A stretch of 64,000 nt of DNA, from assembly GCA_963565915.1 (NCBI GenBank), contig OY751485.1, forward strand, positions 186,001 to 250,000, written 5' to 3'. The notes beneath the pieces are model-generated. The model worked only from the letters and a program-made list of their open reading frames with translations. It was not told the origin of the DNA and did not search any database. Position numbers and translations under genes: made by a program. Numbering within the stretch: the stretch's first letter is position 1; each line of letters opens with the position of its first letter. Positions 19,219-31,409 of this stretch are shown in pieces. The stretch comes from Entoloma clypeatum. Taxonomy: Eukaryota > Basidiomycota > Agaricomycetes > Agaricales > Entolomataceae.

Positions 19219-20325
19219 TCATTTCCTTTTCTTACCTTTTCCCGAGGGCTTGTTGTAGCTCGTGGAAGCGCTCGGGGTTGGAGCCTCAACGTTCGTGCTT
19301 CCTTGAGTCGCTCCGCCCCCTCCAGGACCTCTCCGTCTCTTCCCCTGCCCAAAAGTCGATCTCTCAGATTTCTTCAACCAACGCTCGGGATCAGGAGGGG
19401 GCGTGACCCCTGGCACCACACCTGGAGGGACCCGCGACTTGCGTACTTCCCTCTTCTTCTCGGCCTGCACTGCGGGCGCCGTAGGCGGTGCTTTGGCTTT
19501 TAACAAGGTGGCAGTGATCGGATTTGCGGACTGCGCCGGGGGAGGGTTGGATTCTATATTGGTGGCAAGCGACGTAGGGAATGCGTCAAGCACATGGCGG
19601 AAGCCGGTGGTGGTGAAGTCGAGGTGCTTTTGTGCGGCTTGGAGGTTGGTGAGGACGTCTGAGTATTCTTCTGAACCCTGAGAGTTCGATAAGGAGACGG
19701 GAAGTCGAGAATAGAGAGGTCGAGAACTCACGGGCTCTGCACTCTCCAGCAAGGCGTTGTAGAGCTCAACGGCATCGGCGTACGATCCCTCCCGATAATT
19801 CTGTTTCATTGATCAGTTGGTAACGCAGCCAAGGCAATACGAGACATGCCAATTGAGCTTCCAGGTGCATGAGCCCTCGATCGCTATCGCCTTTCTCTTC
19901 TTTGATCTCCTTGAGAACACTCCGTGCTTCCTGTTCATTTTGGAGGCGATAGAGTGAATATGCGCGCTCATAAGCAAGGCTGTTGTCCGTTTCGTCGGAA
20001 TCGATCAGAGAAAGAGCAACATCGTATTGTTCGGCCTGCAACAGCAAGAAGAGCTTAGTTTGCCTCGCGTCCACATCGTTTGGTTCTAATCTTAAAACTA
20101 GACAGTAGTCAGATGCTATTTTTCATGAAATCTTAAATGAAACTTACTTTTTTCGCATGTCTTGATGGCGTTTGTAAAGTGGCCGCCATCGATCTGCGCA
20201 CACAGCGATGTGAACAGTCGTTTGAGACGCTCCGGAACATTCAGAGGCTGTCTGGGCGGCGCTTTCCTAGCTGAGCTCTTGACCTTGTGCTTGCTGGTAG
20301 ATGCTGAGGCCTTCGCTGGGGCCAT
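19219..20325 (-). CDS. SRP72: SRP72, signal recognition particle subunit, unusually short (317 aa)
   Basis: Four exons: 20325-20148, 20097-19850, 19800-19732, 19677-19219. They total 954 bases in frame. The N-terminal half is the SRP72 TPR region (PERLKRLFTSLCAQIDGGHF; LRLEPNDVDARQTKLFLLLQ; NYREGSYADAVELYNALL). The C-terminus has the SRP72 RNA-binding block (VTPPPDPERWLKKSERSTFG) and a basic tail. Family members are usually about 600-670 aa. The long middle TPR segment is absent here, and the N-terminal module runs straight into the RNA-binding module inside one exon. SRP72 pairs with SRP68 on SRP RNA in protein targeting to the ER. Intron 2 (19849-19801) uses a GC..AG pair (GCATGT donor). 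The start at 20325 gives the typical MAP.. N-terminus. Confidence 0.85.
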
Positions 20326-20403
20326 TGAGGAGGCAGAGAACGTGGTCAGTGCGTTGACCACAACAATTCCCACGGTCCTCATCCCCAACGTCCATCACGA
20401 AAC
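20326..20403. promoter_or_regulatory. 78-bp bidirectional promoter, SRP72 / pinin-like
   Basis: The two start codons face away from each other with only 78 bp between them, so both 5' UTRs and promoters must share or overlap this interval. I see no TATA box. Confidence 0.6.
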
Positions 20404-21525
20404 ATGTCGTCCGAAGAGTAAGCCGGATTTATGCAACCAGAGTGGTCAATGGACGCTAATTGGCGTTGGAAACAGACCCATTCAAGACGCTGAAAAGCCC
20501 GTGGTCGCGGAACTGCCACGGGTACCGACTGAACCAGCAGCGATGGCGGCGAACCACAAGAAACGGCCACGACTCGACCTAGGAACCAGCGCTCCTGAAC
20601 GCAAGCGGGGTAAAACCATGTTTGGCTTGTTAGTTGGAACTCTTAACAAGGCAAAAATCGAGGACAAGGAACGAAATGCGAGCGAGGCGGTGGGTCTCTC
20701 GCCACATTTTTCTATCAACCCAACACTTATTCGTTCCAGGCGAAAAAACGTCAACTGATAGAACAGAGACTACAGAATAAGCTACGAAAAGAAACTGACT
20801 CTGTCAGGAGAGCTGAAGAGGCCAAAAAGGACAAGACGACCGCCAACCGCAAGGAGGAGGACTTGCAGCTCAAAGACTCTATCGTGCGTATTTCATGTCT
20901 CGTAATTCACCAATTTTACTGACCCTTCTCGCAGTACAAGTACCGCCGGACACGACTTCCCCTGCTCGCAAACTTCCTAATCACTTCGGACGACATCTCC
21001 ACCGACGACCCAACACCCTCATCCCGACCCCTCAACCCCTTACCCACCCGCTCACACCCGCCCCCCCTCTACTACCTCCCGGCTATCCTGACTCCCGCCC
21101 AGGAGTCGTTCCTTGCTCGCAGAAAAGCAGAGGCGAGCCCTTCTATTCTCCCCTACTCCCTCACAAACTTACGCTTTTTTTTTTTGCAATCGCCCCCGCA
21201 GGTCTTAGAAACCGCAGAAAAAGAATGGCAAGCGTTCCGCGAAGAGCGCGAAGTCGGCGTCGCAGAGATACTGCAGCTCAGACAACGGGTGGCCGAAGAC
21301 GAGGCACGGAGAAAGGCAGAGAAAAAGCCACGGGTTGATGATATGGAAACCGATGCAGCAGCAGCACCACTGGCTCCTGCTGTAGACAGACCAGCCGCAG
21401 ACGGGCCCATCGAGCCGGCGGCCACGATGGATGTTGACGAAGCAGGCGACGAGCCGGTGCCAGAACTTGAAAAGAAGGATGAGCCTGCGTCGATGCAAGC
21501 TGACGACGAGGAGGTGGAATATTAG
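20404..21525 (+). CDS. Pinin/SDK/memA-domain protein (about 320 aa)
   Basis: Exons 20404-20417, 20476-20689, 20740-20883 and 20935-21525 give 963 bases in frame. After a short N-terminus comes the conserved pinin block (KRGKTMFGLLVGTLNKAKIE, then KKRQLIEQRLQNKL). A Lys/Glu-rich helical region, a LPAILTPAQESFLARRK segment and a long acidic tail (MDVDEAGDEPVPELEKKDE) follow. Pinin proteins act in the nucleus in the spliceosome / exon junction complex. A stretch inside exon 4 (about 21136-21201) ends in a strong pyrimidine tract and CCCCCGCAG. It could be a retained intron with a GC donor; reading through keeps the frame. Confidence 0.8.
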
Positions 21526-22390
21526 TTTACTGATCAAGGTTCGTGCCGTCGCCCTGTCAACGGATGGAGGATGTTTACGCTGACGCCGTTCTGCTTTCTC
21601 CCCTTCTTGCACAGTATTTTCTGATGTAACTCATCTGTGCGTTTCTTTTCTTTCTCCTCCCTTCGTCTCCCTTTCATTCCATTATGGTCTCGTGCTGCCT
21701 GAGCGTTTGTCCCGCCACGGTTGTCTCGATTGTATCTGATAGGGTTTCCTCTGTCCAATCGAAATCGTTGTCTTGTGTATCCTTGGCTTGGTGTGAGCAA
21801 ATGGTGATTGTTGTGATTTCCCGGCCATCACGTTAGAGTGAGAGAGAGGTGTTGATGGTTCAGAAGAGCCTTGTGCGTTCAAGGAAAGTTGAAAGACGCA
21901 GGCCCCCACGCATCCCTGAACGATGACTCCATGCTCTGGGCAACCCATGCCTTTTCAAGCCAATCGAATTACATCCCGGCGGAGCTCGCGAGTGCTAAAA
22001 ATTTGGAGTCATCGGCCAGGGTAATAATTTGCAAAACTAGGGTCGCGAACAGAGCTAAACTTAACAAGTTGACGACTGATGGAAAGATCGATATCGGATG
22101 AGCCTTACCTTTCGAGGCATTTCAATTGTTGGCGAGTGAGCTAGCGATATTTCCAATTGCCAGCTGCACAAGCGATCCTCACCTCATTCCCAATCGATCA
22201 CCTTGGAAGATACTAAGCCGTCCGAACTGGAAAGTACGTACTACTTAGTATGACCTTTTTTCGCATATACTAGTAGCAACTCAGGATTCTACTCGATCAT
22301 ACTGTATAGACGAGATAGATACGTGTCCTGCACCAAAGAGCCCTTGAAAACCCCGAATGAAAGCACTGGTAACCCGCATACTTACAGGTC
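21526..22390. other. Convergent 3' intergenic region
   Basis: This lies between the stop of the pinin-like gene (+) and the stop of the dynamin-like gene (-). I see no supported gene or repeat. Confidence 0.55.
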
Positions 22391-25300
22391 TTACGTGCAC
22401 GTCTCCAGCAACTGCCTACTTGCCGCCTGCATCCTCTCCAGCTTCTTCGCCAACTCCTCCCTGCGGCTCGCTACGCTGGGATTCTCCTGCGCCAGCTCCC
22501 TGCAAGTCCGCTGTGCGTTAGGCCCGTTGATCCCAAGACCCGTGATCAACACTTGCAGCACGTCCCGTTCTATCCCTCGCACGAGCTCATGGTCGATCGC
22601 GAGCGGGATGTTGTCCGCGAACCGCTTGTACGCAACTGACAGGGGATCCGAAACTCAAAAAGGTGGTGGGGGAGGGGGCTGGATTGGAATTGTTACCTTG
22701 GAAATAAGCCCGAACCTCCGCCATGATCACCAGCGCCGGCTCCATCCCATCGGGAGGAATGAGCTTCGCAAGGTCCTCCGCCGTATTTCCCGCAAGCCCA
22801 GCTTCTGCAAGCGCAGCGAGCGCCTTGGATATTCCCGAGGGAGATCCGGTGTACGAGTTAGCATGGCGAGCAGTGGTGGTGGTGGTGGTGGTCTGCGGCG
22901 GCGCCCTGGCGTGGTCGCGGATGGCGTTCATGAACGTGGCGTTCCGGTCTTCCTCGCGCGCGCCCTTGTAGTGGGCCAGGAATTTCGCTTTGTAGTCAAA
23001 GTGGTAGTGGGTGTTTAGGGTGAAGGGACCGTCTTCGAGCTCGAGGAGCCAGTTGATGCGGTGTTCGGCGCGTTCCATGCATTTGGTAAGGTGTGCTTGG
23101 AGGAGAACTCTGATGGAAAGGGGAAGTATTAGCGGGTATGGTTGAAGGGTTAGACGCCTTTGGTTACCTTACGCGTTGTTCTAGCTGTCCTTTCCCGAAC
23201 GAGTGAAAATGAAGAGTGACCAGATTTTTGAGCTGAGCACTCAAGATGGCATACACGGCCTGGCACAGCAGATGGGCGGGGGCAGTCCATTTCCTGGTGC
23301 ACGCCTTGATGTACGTCTCTTGCACGACGAACGGGTAGTTTCCCGGCAACTCACGCGTACGCGCCCTAGCCCCACCGATGAATCAATTAAAAGCTCCAGA
23401 CCACCACAACATGTAACCGCAAGCCTGGACGACGTACCGGCGAGCCCTCTCCAGAACCTCGTCCACATGAATCCGTCCTTTCGAATTCTTGCTGCTGCTG
23501 CTGCCATCCAAAAGTGGCCCCACTTCCTCCACCAACGCGCCCTCCTCAGATATCAAAAAATCCAGCCCGGCCAGCGTCTTCTTACTACTCGCATGCCGCT
23601 TCTCAAAGGGGCAAAAGTCGGGTGCGGTGGTGCGGACGGCGCGCCTGAACTTTTCGTGCTCCGCAATGATGCTCTGCAGGAGACCGTTCTCGTCGGAGAC
23701 ACCCTGCACGTGTCTCGCGAGGTCGCGCACGAAGCCGTGAAGCATCGTCGCGATCTCGTTTGAAGGGTCGCTCGAGGGGCGTTTGGGGAGCTTCAGCATG
23801 CTCTCGCGTGCGGTTTGAACCGCGCGCTCGAGTTCCTGTTGGATTTGTGGGAGACTTGGGAAGTGATAAATAATATATACAAAGAGTCATAGCTTGGGGT
23901 GTCAACGGAGAAGGGGGGGAGGGGGGAACTCACCGTTTTGAAATTAAATCGGACAGGATCGCGCTCAACCTCTCCACAAGGTTGCCTGTGCGGAGGTACT
24001 TTTGGTAGATCGGGTCAAGCTCCGACCACGGCGCCTTGAGGGAAAAGAACGCGTCTTCGCAGCTTCTGGCTTCGACCCAGGTTATCCCGTCTTTGAGATC
24101 TTGGGATGCAGGCTGTTTGACGCAGTACCACCCGTTGTCGAGAGTTTCCTTTTCGTTGCGGATGAATCCGAGCCAGTTGGATTCCTCGCCAGAGGGAATA
24201 CGGTCGGGCTTTGTCAGGACACCTGAGGCGAGGCGAAAGGAGGTCTAGCACTGTCCTAGCATGGGTTTTAGTTGAAAGAGGTCATACCGATTGTTCTTCT
24301 GCCTGCGGGGTCGTGTTCTTTTGCGAGCTCTTGTGCGCCTTGGTTTTGAAAGTCCGCTAGATTGCAAAGACAACGTTAGTTACTTCGTTACAAGCAAGGT
24401 GGAGCATCGTACTTTCACAGGCGACTGTCAAGAGGATGATTGTGCTGGGGCGTTTAATATAGGACCCAACTAAGCCTTCTACGAGATCGATGTCTTTCGC
24501 ATTACCACTCATCCCGACTCCCGCAATCAATCCTAGTGGATTTTCTGACCTCAATACTTGCAGCAGAAAGGATGGGTTATACTGCTTACCTGGTAAATCA
24601 CAGAAAGAGAGATCAGCCACATCGGGGCCACTGATCTGCAACGATACACAGTCCGTCGAGAAAGTCAACTCCATCGTTTCGTCGATATTATTGAGGTAAT
24701 ACTTGATTCCTTTCTCCTTACGGATCTTTGGATTCAGGATAGCGCGTTGCGCTCTTCTGATGCGATCTTCAACCCGGGATTTGTCGGTGATGACGTCGCC
24801 GAATGGCTCGTTTCGTGCTTTTCCATCATCAAAGGTCCGCAGCGAGACAACGCATTTCCAGGTGTCTGTGGAGCGGGAAAGACGGCACTCCGTAGGGCAC
24901 CTAGATCACCGCCAGCCTTTCATCGTAAAACAGGGTATTAGTGTGAGATGGGTACTAACCGCGTGCAAGTTCCAGCAGCTCTGGGTAAGGTGATTCCCGA
25001 AATGGATTCGATGAGCGATGATTTACTATGGGTGACCGGGTGTTGCAAAATCACCTAGTTATGCAAAATTTCTCCGATGGGCGCATTCCCGCATCTTGAG
25101 CAACTGATGTCTCATAGATCGGGAATCTTTAGGCACTTTAGGAGACCACTGTAACTTCGAAACATGACATTCCTGTCCCTCAATGAAATCAGAGCTCAAA
25201 AACCATGAAAAACCACGATTTTCGAGCTTGTTCTATCTTGGTAAAATTGATGTTTGAGCGGGCACCTTCATCCTTCGGGATATGATATGTTTTATTGTTA

Positions 25301-25983
25301 TCCATCCTTAAAACAATTTCTCCGGGACAGAAACATGAGGTATACAAGACGTGGACACTCGTCGAATCTTGAGCGTGACAACAAAACTCATCGAGCGTCG
25401 TATGGTTCGAACTCCGACAGGACCTCCCCCAAAGAGGCAGGAGGCTCTGCAGGGCGGAGACGTAAATTGTGATGTGACCCGAGTGTGACATATTTTGCAC
25501 AACCTAGTGAAAATGGTGTGCCAATTTCCTCCCGCTCCAGTTATTTTTCCTTGCCACATATCCTCAAGATCAAGTGGAGACAATTAAAGCCAGAAAGCCA
25601 GGCTGTACGACGGTAAAAGAATCAAGTCATTTGAGGCAGTGGATGTAGCACGATAAGCCCTCTTTAAAAAATTTTGCAACACCCGGTCACCCATAGTACC
25701 CGCGCTCTGGGACCCAATCACCGCAATCTGGGGAAGATCTATATCGACTTGGACTCTGTTGTTACATAGGTTACGTCACAGAAGTGTGGGGAGGAGAGAA
25801 AGTTTACCCGGTGCTGTGAAGTCGGTTGACGAGGTCGAGCATGCGTCGACGCCCCTGAGACAACTGTGGATTGGACAAGCCAATCCCTTGATTGTCTTGT
25901 GTGGGACTGTTCGAAGTGGAAATCGATGCAGTGGATAGGCTGGTCATAGAATCGATGTCGTCTTCATTCATCTTGTCGGACAT
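22391..25983 (-). pseudogene. Dynamin-like large GTPase, P-loop split by a TIR element
   Basis: Exons on the minus strand: 25983-25808, 25755-25699 plus 25025-24960 (one exon split by the insertion), 24900-24590, 24532-24413, 24356-24288, 24222-23934, 23854-23438, 23365-23168, 23109-22697, 22635-22391. Without the insertion they give 2361 bases, 786 residues, with no other stop or frameshift. Dynamin signatures are the P-loop GSQSAGKSS (Lys79), DLPG and TKPD, followed by the middle region (RELPGNYPFVV) and a GED-like C-terminus. This family hydrolyses GTP to remodel membranes; the short N-terminus and lack of a PH domain fit the fungal dynamin-domain proteins. The 671-bp insertion lies within codon Lys79. 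The rest is undamaged, so the insertion is recent, or an uninterrupted allele exists. Confidence 0.85.
25026..25696. mobile_element. TIR element in the dynamin P-loop (671 bp, TA duplication)
   Basis: The ends are perfect inverted repeats of at least 26 bp (CTATGGGTGACCGGGTGTTG at the left tip, its complement at the right). The element is flanked by TA on both sides (25024-25025, 25697-25698). It has no transposase ORF, so it is a non-autonomous MITE-like element. The TA target suggests a Tc1/mariner-type partner transposase. Confidence 0.9.
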
Positions 25984-26403
25984 GGTGGAGAGGTTATAGG
26001 GGCAAGGTGACATAGAAATGTCTCGCCGCGGTACCGCGACCACTCAAGAGAACGTCCAAGTTGCCAAGGGAAGGCGTGCCAAGGCCTTTCTTTCCCTGTG
26101 GTCTCAAGGTATTTTCTCGCGCGTGGGATCATGGCTCCCCATGCAAGAGGAATCGACTGGCGCTGCCGCCAGCCGGGGAAGGTGGGACACAAACTGTTCA
26201 AAAAAGTAACAAAATTGCATACCCAGAGTCTTTGTGAGTCCAGGCTCCACGTGGAAATCGGGAAATCACACAAGTCGAACACGTGGTTTCGTAAAACTTG
26301 CTGACGCGACAGCCATCACAGCCCACAGCCGCAGTGACAGCACTGGGTCCCAGTGCTGGTTGTTCGCAACCACCACCACCACCACCACCACTTTCCTTTC
26401 ATC
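25984..26403. promoter_or_regulatory. Divergent promoter region, dynamin-like / exo-glucanase
   Basis: A 420-bp gap between two start codons pointing away from each other. A CAC/ACC microsatellite (about 26371-26391) lies just before the glucanase ATG. I see no clear TATA box. Confidence 0.5.
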
Positions 26404-29258
26404 ATGGACGACCGTCCCCTCTCTGGCATCCCCGATAGTTTTGTGACAGCCTTGCACACTCCCCTTCCTGGTTCGCTTCTGGATCTCCCTAGGGCTTCCT
26501 ATCTGGAATCAGACACAGCATCGACACCGCGCGATTCAAATGTCCCGACTTCTCTCCTGAACGACAACTCTACCCATCTTCTTTCGGCATATGTCAAGCC
26601 AGAATCAGACGAGGCTCTCCCAGAGAAAATACAGCCGGACAACAAGAAGCGCCGCCGATTGCTTCTCATATTAGGGGCTCCTCTGCTTCTCGTCGTGGTC
26701 GTGCTCGTCGTGGTATTACCAGTCTACTTTGCTATCATCAAACCACACCAACGACATTCTCAATCCGGATCCTCCCATGCTCCTACGCCGACGTCTACCC
26801 CAGGTGGTAATCATCAACCTGGCACGAACGGCCGCGCTACGACTGGGGGTGATGGCTCGACCGTGACTACTCAAGACGGTTCCACTTTCATTTACAACAA
26901 CAAGTTTGGTGGATTCTGTAAGTTTTTCTCGAGACTGTCTCTCTTATCTCATCGTTGGTGCAAGTTCCGTTGTGCACGGAGGCGTTTCTGGACTTTGATA
27001 TGTTGGACGCGGAGGTGCCTCACCGCACGGCGGCTGACGTGGCCTAGCGATCTCCGAGGATTTCCGGATTTCTAGCGCAGCTGTTGAAAATCTACTGACG
27101 AACGGTATCCTCTTCCTAGGGGTTGATGATCCTAACGATCCATTCAACGACGGTGCTCAACCCAACTCTTGGACACCACCGCTTAATCAAAGCTGGACAT
27201 GGGGTCAAGATCATATGTATGGGTACGTTCCTAACTCTTCTGATGATCGACATCGATTAGATGGTTGATGAAATCTCATCATCCAGGGTCAATCTAGGTG
27301 GACTTTTCGTACTGGAGCCCTTCATCTCCCCCGCCCTCTTCCAAAAGTATCCATCCGCCGTCGATGAATGGACTCTAAGCACCCTGATGGCTGCCGATAC
27401 CGCTAACGGTGGTTTAAACCAACTTGAGGATCACTACAACACATTCATCGTCAGCAGTCCCGTCTTCTCCCCCCCCCCCCATTGACTTCTGTATTCAACG
27501 GTTTGATAGACGGAGCAAGACATTGCCGAGATAGCCGGGGCGGGACTCAACTGGGTGCGAATCCCCGTCCCGTTCTGGGCGATCGAAACATGGCCAGGCG
27601 AACCTTTCTTGGCTAAAACAAGCTGGAAGTGAGTAATCTTGCGCACCAGAAAAAGAATGTAAGATATATACAGGCACGTAGGTATATCCTCCGAGTATTT
27701 GCTTGGTGTAGAAAATATGGACTCCGGGTCAACCTTGATCTCCACACGATCCCAGGATCGCAAAACGGTGAGAGTTTCTTACGGCAACATCTCTAAACCG
27801 CCTGGGTCTTCTTTTTTCTCACCTCTCCGTGTTCAGGCTATAACCATTCAGGCAAACTCGGCCAGATCAACTTCCTCAACGGTGTCATGGGCATCGCAAA
27901 CGCCCAGCGCGCCTTGGAATACATCCGCGTTTTCACCGAGTTCATCTCTCAACCACAGTACTCCAACGTGGTTCCGATGTTCGGCATCGTGAACGAGGCC
28001 ATCATTGGGACGATCGGAAAAGATACGTTGACAAGCTTGTGAGCAAAAGCATGCCCCAATCAATCCTTTCGATCTTTCTGATATTTCTTACCTTTCAGCT
28101 ATTTAGAAGCACACAACATGATTCGGGGAATTGCCGGCATCGGTCAAGGGAAGGGTCCTTTCATCTCTATCCACGACGGCTTTACCGGCCAGGCGGAGTG
28201 GGCAAACTTCTTGCCGGGTTCTGATCGAATTGCGTTGGATTCACACCCATACTTTGCGTTCGATGATTCTCCAGCGAATGAGCCGATCAATACCGGTACC
28301 GGGGTGAATGCGGGCGGCACGTGGCCTACTTCTGCGTGTAACCGATGGGCGGGTGGATTCAACACAAGGTATGTATGGGAAAGCGGGGTCCTTGTTCTTC
28401 TCCGTTTTTTCGCCGCCCTTTTGCCGACGACCCTTTTTAATGGATTTCCAGTCGATCCGCTTTTGGCGTAACGTATGCTGGAGAGTTCAGCAACGGCTTC
28501 AACGATTGTGGTCTTTTCCTCAGGGGCACTCTGCCTTACAAACCGACCTATGCGGGTAATTGCGCTAACTGGCAGGACTCGTCCAACTGGTCCGATGCTA
28601 CGAAGGCGGGGTTGAAACAGTTTGCCTTGGCGAGCATGGACTCGTTTGGTGATTGGTTCTTCTGGACGTGGAAGGTTTGTCCTCTTTTTTCTTTTTTTTT
28701 TTTTTTTGTAAAAATGAAAACCTCAACGCGGTCCAAATTTTTTTTTTTCAGATCGGAAACTCGACATCAGGCGTCGTCGAATCCCCCCTCTGGTCTTACA
28801 AGCTCGGTCTCGAAAACGGATGGATCCCGCTTGATCCTCGCGCTGCCAATGGGACGTGTGCGGCGCTCGGCGCTTCAGGACCGAACTTTGTGGGTCCGTA
28901 CCGGGCGTGGCAGACCGGCGGCGCGGGCGCGGGCGCGATTGCCGCATCTGTGACGTTGGAGTATGCTTGGCCGCCGACGTCGATCGCGAATGCTGGTGGG
29001 GGTGGCGCTGCGAGTTTGTTGCCGATGTATACGCCGACGGGGACGATTGTGTCGTTGCCTCCGCCGACGTTTACTGTTGGGAAGGCGACGGCGAGTGTGG
29101 GGAGTGGGTGGTTTAATTCGCAGGATGTGGCGGGGGCGCCGACGCCTGTGGCGGGGTGTATGTATCCGGATGCGTGGGATGCGCTTAGCGCGGGTGTGCC
29201 GCCTGTGTGTGGAGGTGGTGCTTTGGCTACGGCTACGGCGACGGCGACGGCGAGATAG
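26404..29258 (+). CDS. Type II membrane exo-beta-1,3-glucanase, GH5 family (728 aa)
   Basis: Nine exons: 26404-26917, 27120-27222, 27287-27449, 27510-27628, 27682-27767, 27837-28038, 28099-28368, 28452-28674, 28752-29258. They sum to 2187 bases in frame. A cytoplasmic tail of about 85 residues ends in KKRRR. One membrane span (about 86-110) and a Ser/Thr/Gly-rich stalk follow, then the GH5 exo-glucanase fold (NLGGLFVLEPFISPALF; LNWVRIPVPFWAIETWPGEP; NLDLHTIPGSQNGYNHSG). The acid/base is E382 in FGIVNEA and the nucleophile E497 in TYAGEFS. The protein should act on cell-wall beta-1,3-glucan outside the plasma membrane. The C-terminal part is Ala/Gly/Thr-rich and ends in an (AT) repeat. The architecture matches the glucan 1,3-beta-glucosidase D type. 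Confidence 0.93.
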
Positions 29259-30194
29259 GAGTGTGTGTGTGGGAGGGAGGGAGGGATGGATATTTGCTTT
29301 GATTTTTGATATTTGTTTCTGCGGCATGGACTAAGTACGATGCGTGGATGGATGGATGGATGGATGGATGCTTGTTGTTTGGTGGACACGGACCTATATC
29401 ATGGACATTATAATACTATCTTACGCTCTTTTTTGCTCGTGGAGAGGACTCATTTTTTCGATCTCTGTCCGAGTTCCTTATCTATATCAGTTTAGAATGC
29501 ATTTCGTCCTCCCGTAGCGTGACTGTTGACAAACTGGACAGGAACCCTGGCAGCCAGATGCCAACGTCAAAAAAAAAAACAATGCAGGGATATGTATAAC
29601 CTGGGTAAGTCGATGATTTGTCCTCGCAGATCGCAATTTTTCTGGGCTGGACGGGGAACGTGTGAAGAGAGCATGTACATGTCGGCCGACATGTGGTCGT
29701 CTTGTACATACATACTACTTATGATTCTGATGCATTGATGGCGTGATGGGATCAGCATCATTTCATTGGTCGACTTTGCTATTTACCACGACCATCGCCA
29801 AAACGTCACTTCGGGAGTAGAGGGCTCTGTCTCTTTCTCTCTCGCGTTTTCGGTATTTAGCAACGTCCGAACGGGAGCTATACGCCTTTTTTTTTTCTTC
29901 GAGATACCTTGGTTCAGGCAGACGTCGTAAAGGGAATTCGAGTCACCGACTGCCGGCACCGCCACATGTTGTTCAGACTTTTCCGAAGTTCGAACCCTGC
30001 TGTGTTCCGCAATTTCTCACTCAGATAGGGTGGACCTCACTCATCCCGGCCCGTCGGTTACATTCATACCCTAAGATCGATTGCGCTGCCTGGAAGTTAC
30101 CCAAGTGCCTCAGGAGTCAGGATCACTCAACTCAAGTAACGTAATGAGCCTGAGTCTGAAATGATCGATTCTCAGGGAGATATCGTACTCCACC
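29259..30194. other. Intergenic region with GGAT microsatellite
   Basis: The 3' flank of the glucanase gene contains GAGG/GGAT runs (29272-29290; GGAT repeats about 29345-29371). I see no supported gene. Confidence 0.55.
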
Positions 30195-30478
30195 TCAAAG
30201 GCATTCTTCATCATCATCATCACTTTCGACATTTTCTTTTAGCATTCGCCGCCAGGCTTGATGAGCCATTTTCAGAAGCATAAAGGTTTCCGTGTGCGGT
30301 CTGCGATAAGAAGACGATTTTGGCCAGCTGCGGGCTAGGCTTGTACTTAGGAAGATATCAAAAAAGAAACTGAATGGGGGCGGAGTTGGATGTTTTAATG
30401 CGGCGGAGGAGATCGAGGATTGCAGATCTCGGAATGTCCTCGACATTGAAACCTTGCCGAACATTCTCTCTGATACAT
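30195..30478 (-). CDS. Possible 3' exons of an unknown small gene
   Basis: Two adjoining minus-strand segments splice into a protein-like sequence. Segment 30478-30371 gives ENVRQGFNVEDIPRSAILDL and onward; segment 30300-30195 gives HTETFMLLKMAHQAWRRMLK and ends in an acidic DDDDEECL before TGA. The junction uses a GT donor and an ATCGCAG acceptor. Upstream, a minus-strand frame from 30864 might hold earlier exons, but I could not join it in phase. I recognise no family. It may be a gene remnant. Confidence 0.35.
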
Positions 30479-30864
30479 CTGGTCACTCGCGGGACTCACA
30501 CCAGCAAGACGCATGCACGACGTTGGGGGGGGGGATCATCTTGCAAGCTCGTTGCACACACTTTTGCTCGATTCTCGCCCTGTTTTATCCCAACGAGACA
30601 TACCTTCATATGGACTTTGCCGGCGCGTTGAAATGAGGTTAGCTCGAAATGTGTTCGGCCTTTGATGTTCTGGGCCGAACAGAACTTTGGGAAACACACC
30701 AACGTTGAAGGGAAACGTTGTTCGCCCCTCCCCCAAGAATGGCATGTTGGGAATTGCTTCATGCTGTCGTCATTGGATCCTATCGTCTCGAGGTTCTTGG
30801 CCACCCGGCTCACCGGTTCAAATGACGGGATCATAGCCTTTGCGAATATCTCAGGGCCGTTCAT

Positions 30865-31409
30865 ATAAGAAGCAGAAGTTGATCTCGCTGTATCCCCATT
30901 TATCGATTCGGAGCGCTCTCAACACCGGTCGTGGCAGTACCCCCCTCATCAAGACGTGGTGGGATCTAGCTCAGAAAGGACAGACAGATCGCCATGCCAA
31001 AAACACCTTTCCTTCAAGTTGGAGAGTTGAAACGTAGGGGTTAGGAAATCCCACCAATACGAAAAGAATCGAGTCAACGGTGATGGTTTATTGAAATATC
31101 ATAGGACGATCTTACCCTGATTGCAGGGTCTCATTTGTGTCAATCTCAACCGCTAACTTGGGTTCCCGTGTGCGCATGGGAACAGTATTGCTCCGCTTAG
31201 CTAAACGCGAAAGGGTCCTCTTCATTTGTGATTTGGTACTCAACCAGCAGCCGAACAACACACGGTTTCGGGCAAATGACGATCCAATAGGCGGAGATCA
31301 TCCTAGCCATCTCGTTCCTCAAACACCATGAGCCTATAAAACAAACGAATCGAAATGTACCGACTTTTACTCGACAAACCACAACTTCTCATCTCATCAC
31401 ATCTCAACG
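30865..31409. promoter_or_regulatory. Upstream region of the TEA gene with TATA box
   Basis: No gene is supported. TATAAA at 31335-31340 lies 70 bp before the start codon at 31410 and is a plausible core promoter. Confidence 0.55.

Noticed and set aside
22323..23018. A 231-codon plus-strand frame
   Set aside because: Antisense of the dynamin GED and middle exons; Gly/Ser low complexity.
25026..25696. The TIR element in the dynamin gene acting as a removable intron
   Set aside because: GT donors near the left end joined to the terminal ATAG lose one base or add codons out of frame; none restores GGT-AAA.
28796..29389. Minus-strand frames across the last glucanase exon
   Set aside because: GC-rich antisense shadows of the GH5 C-terminus.
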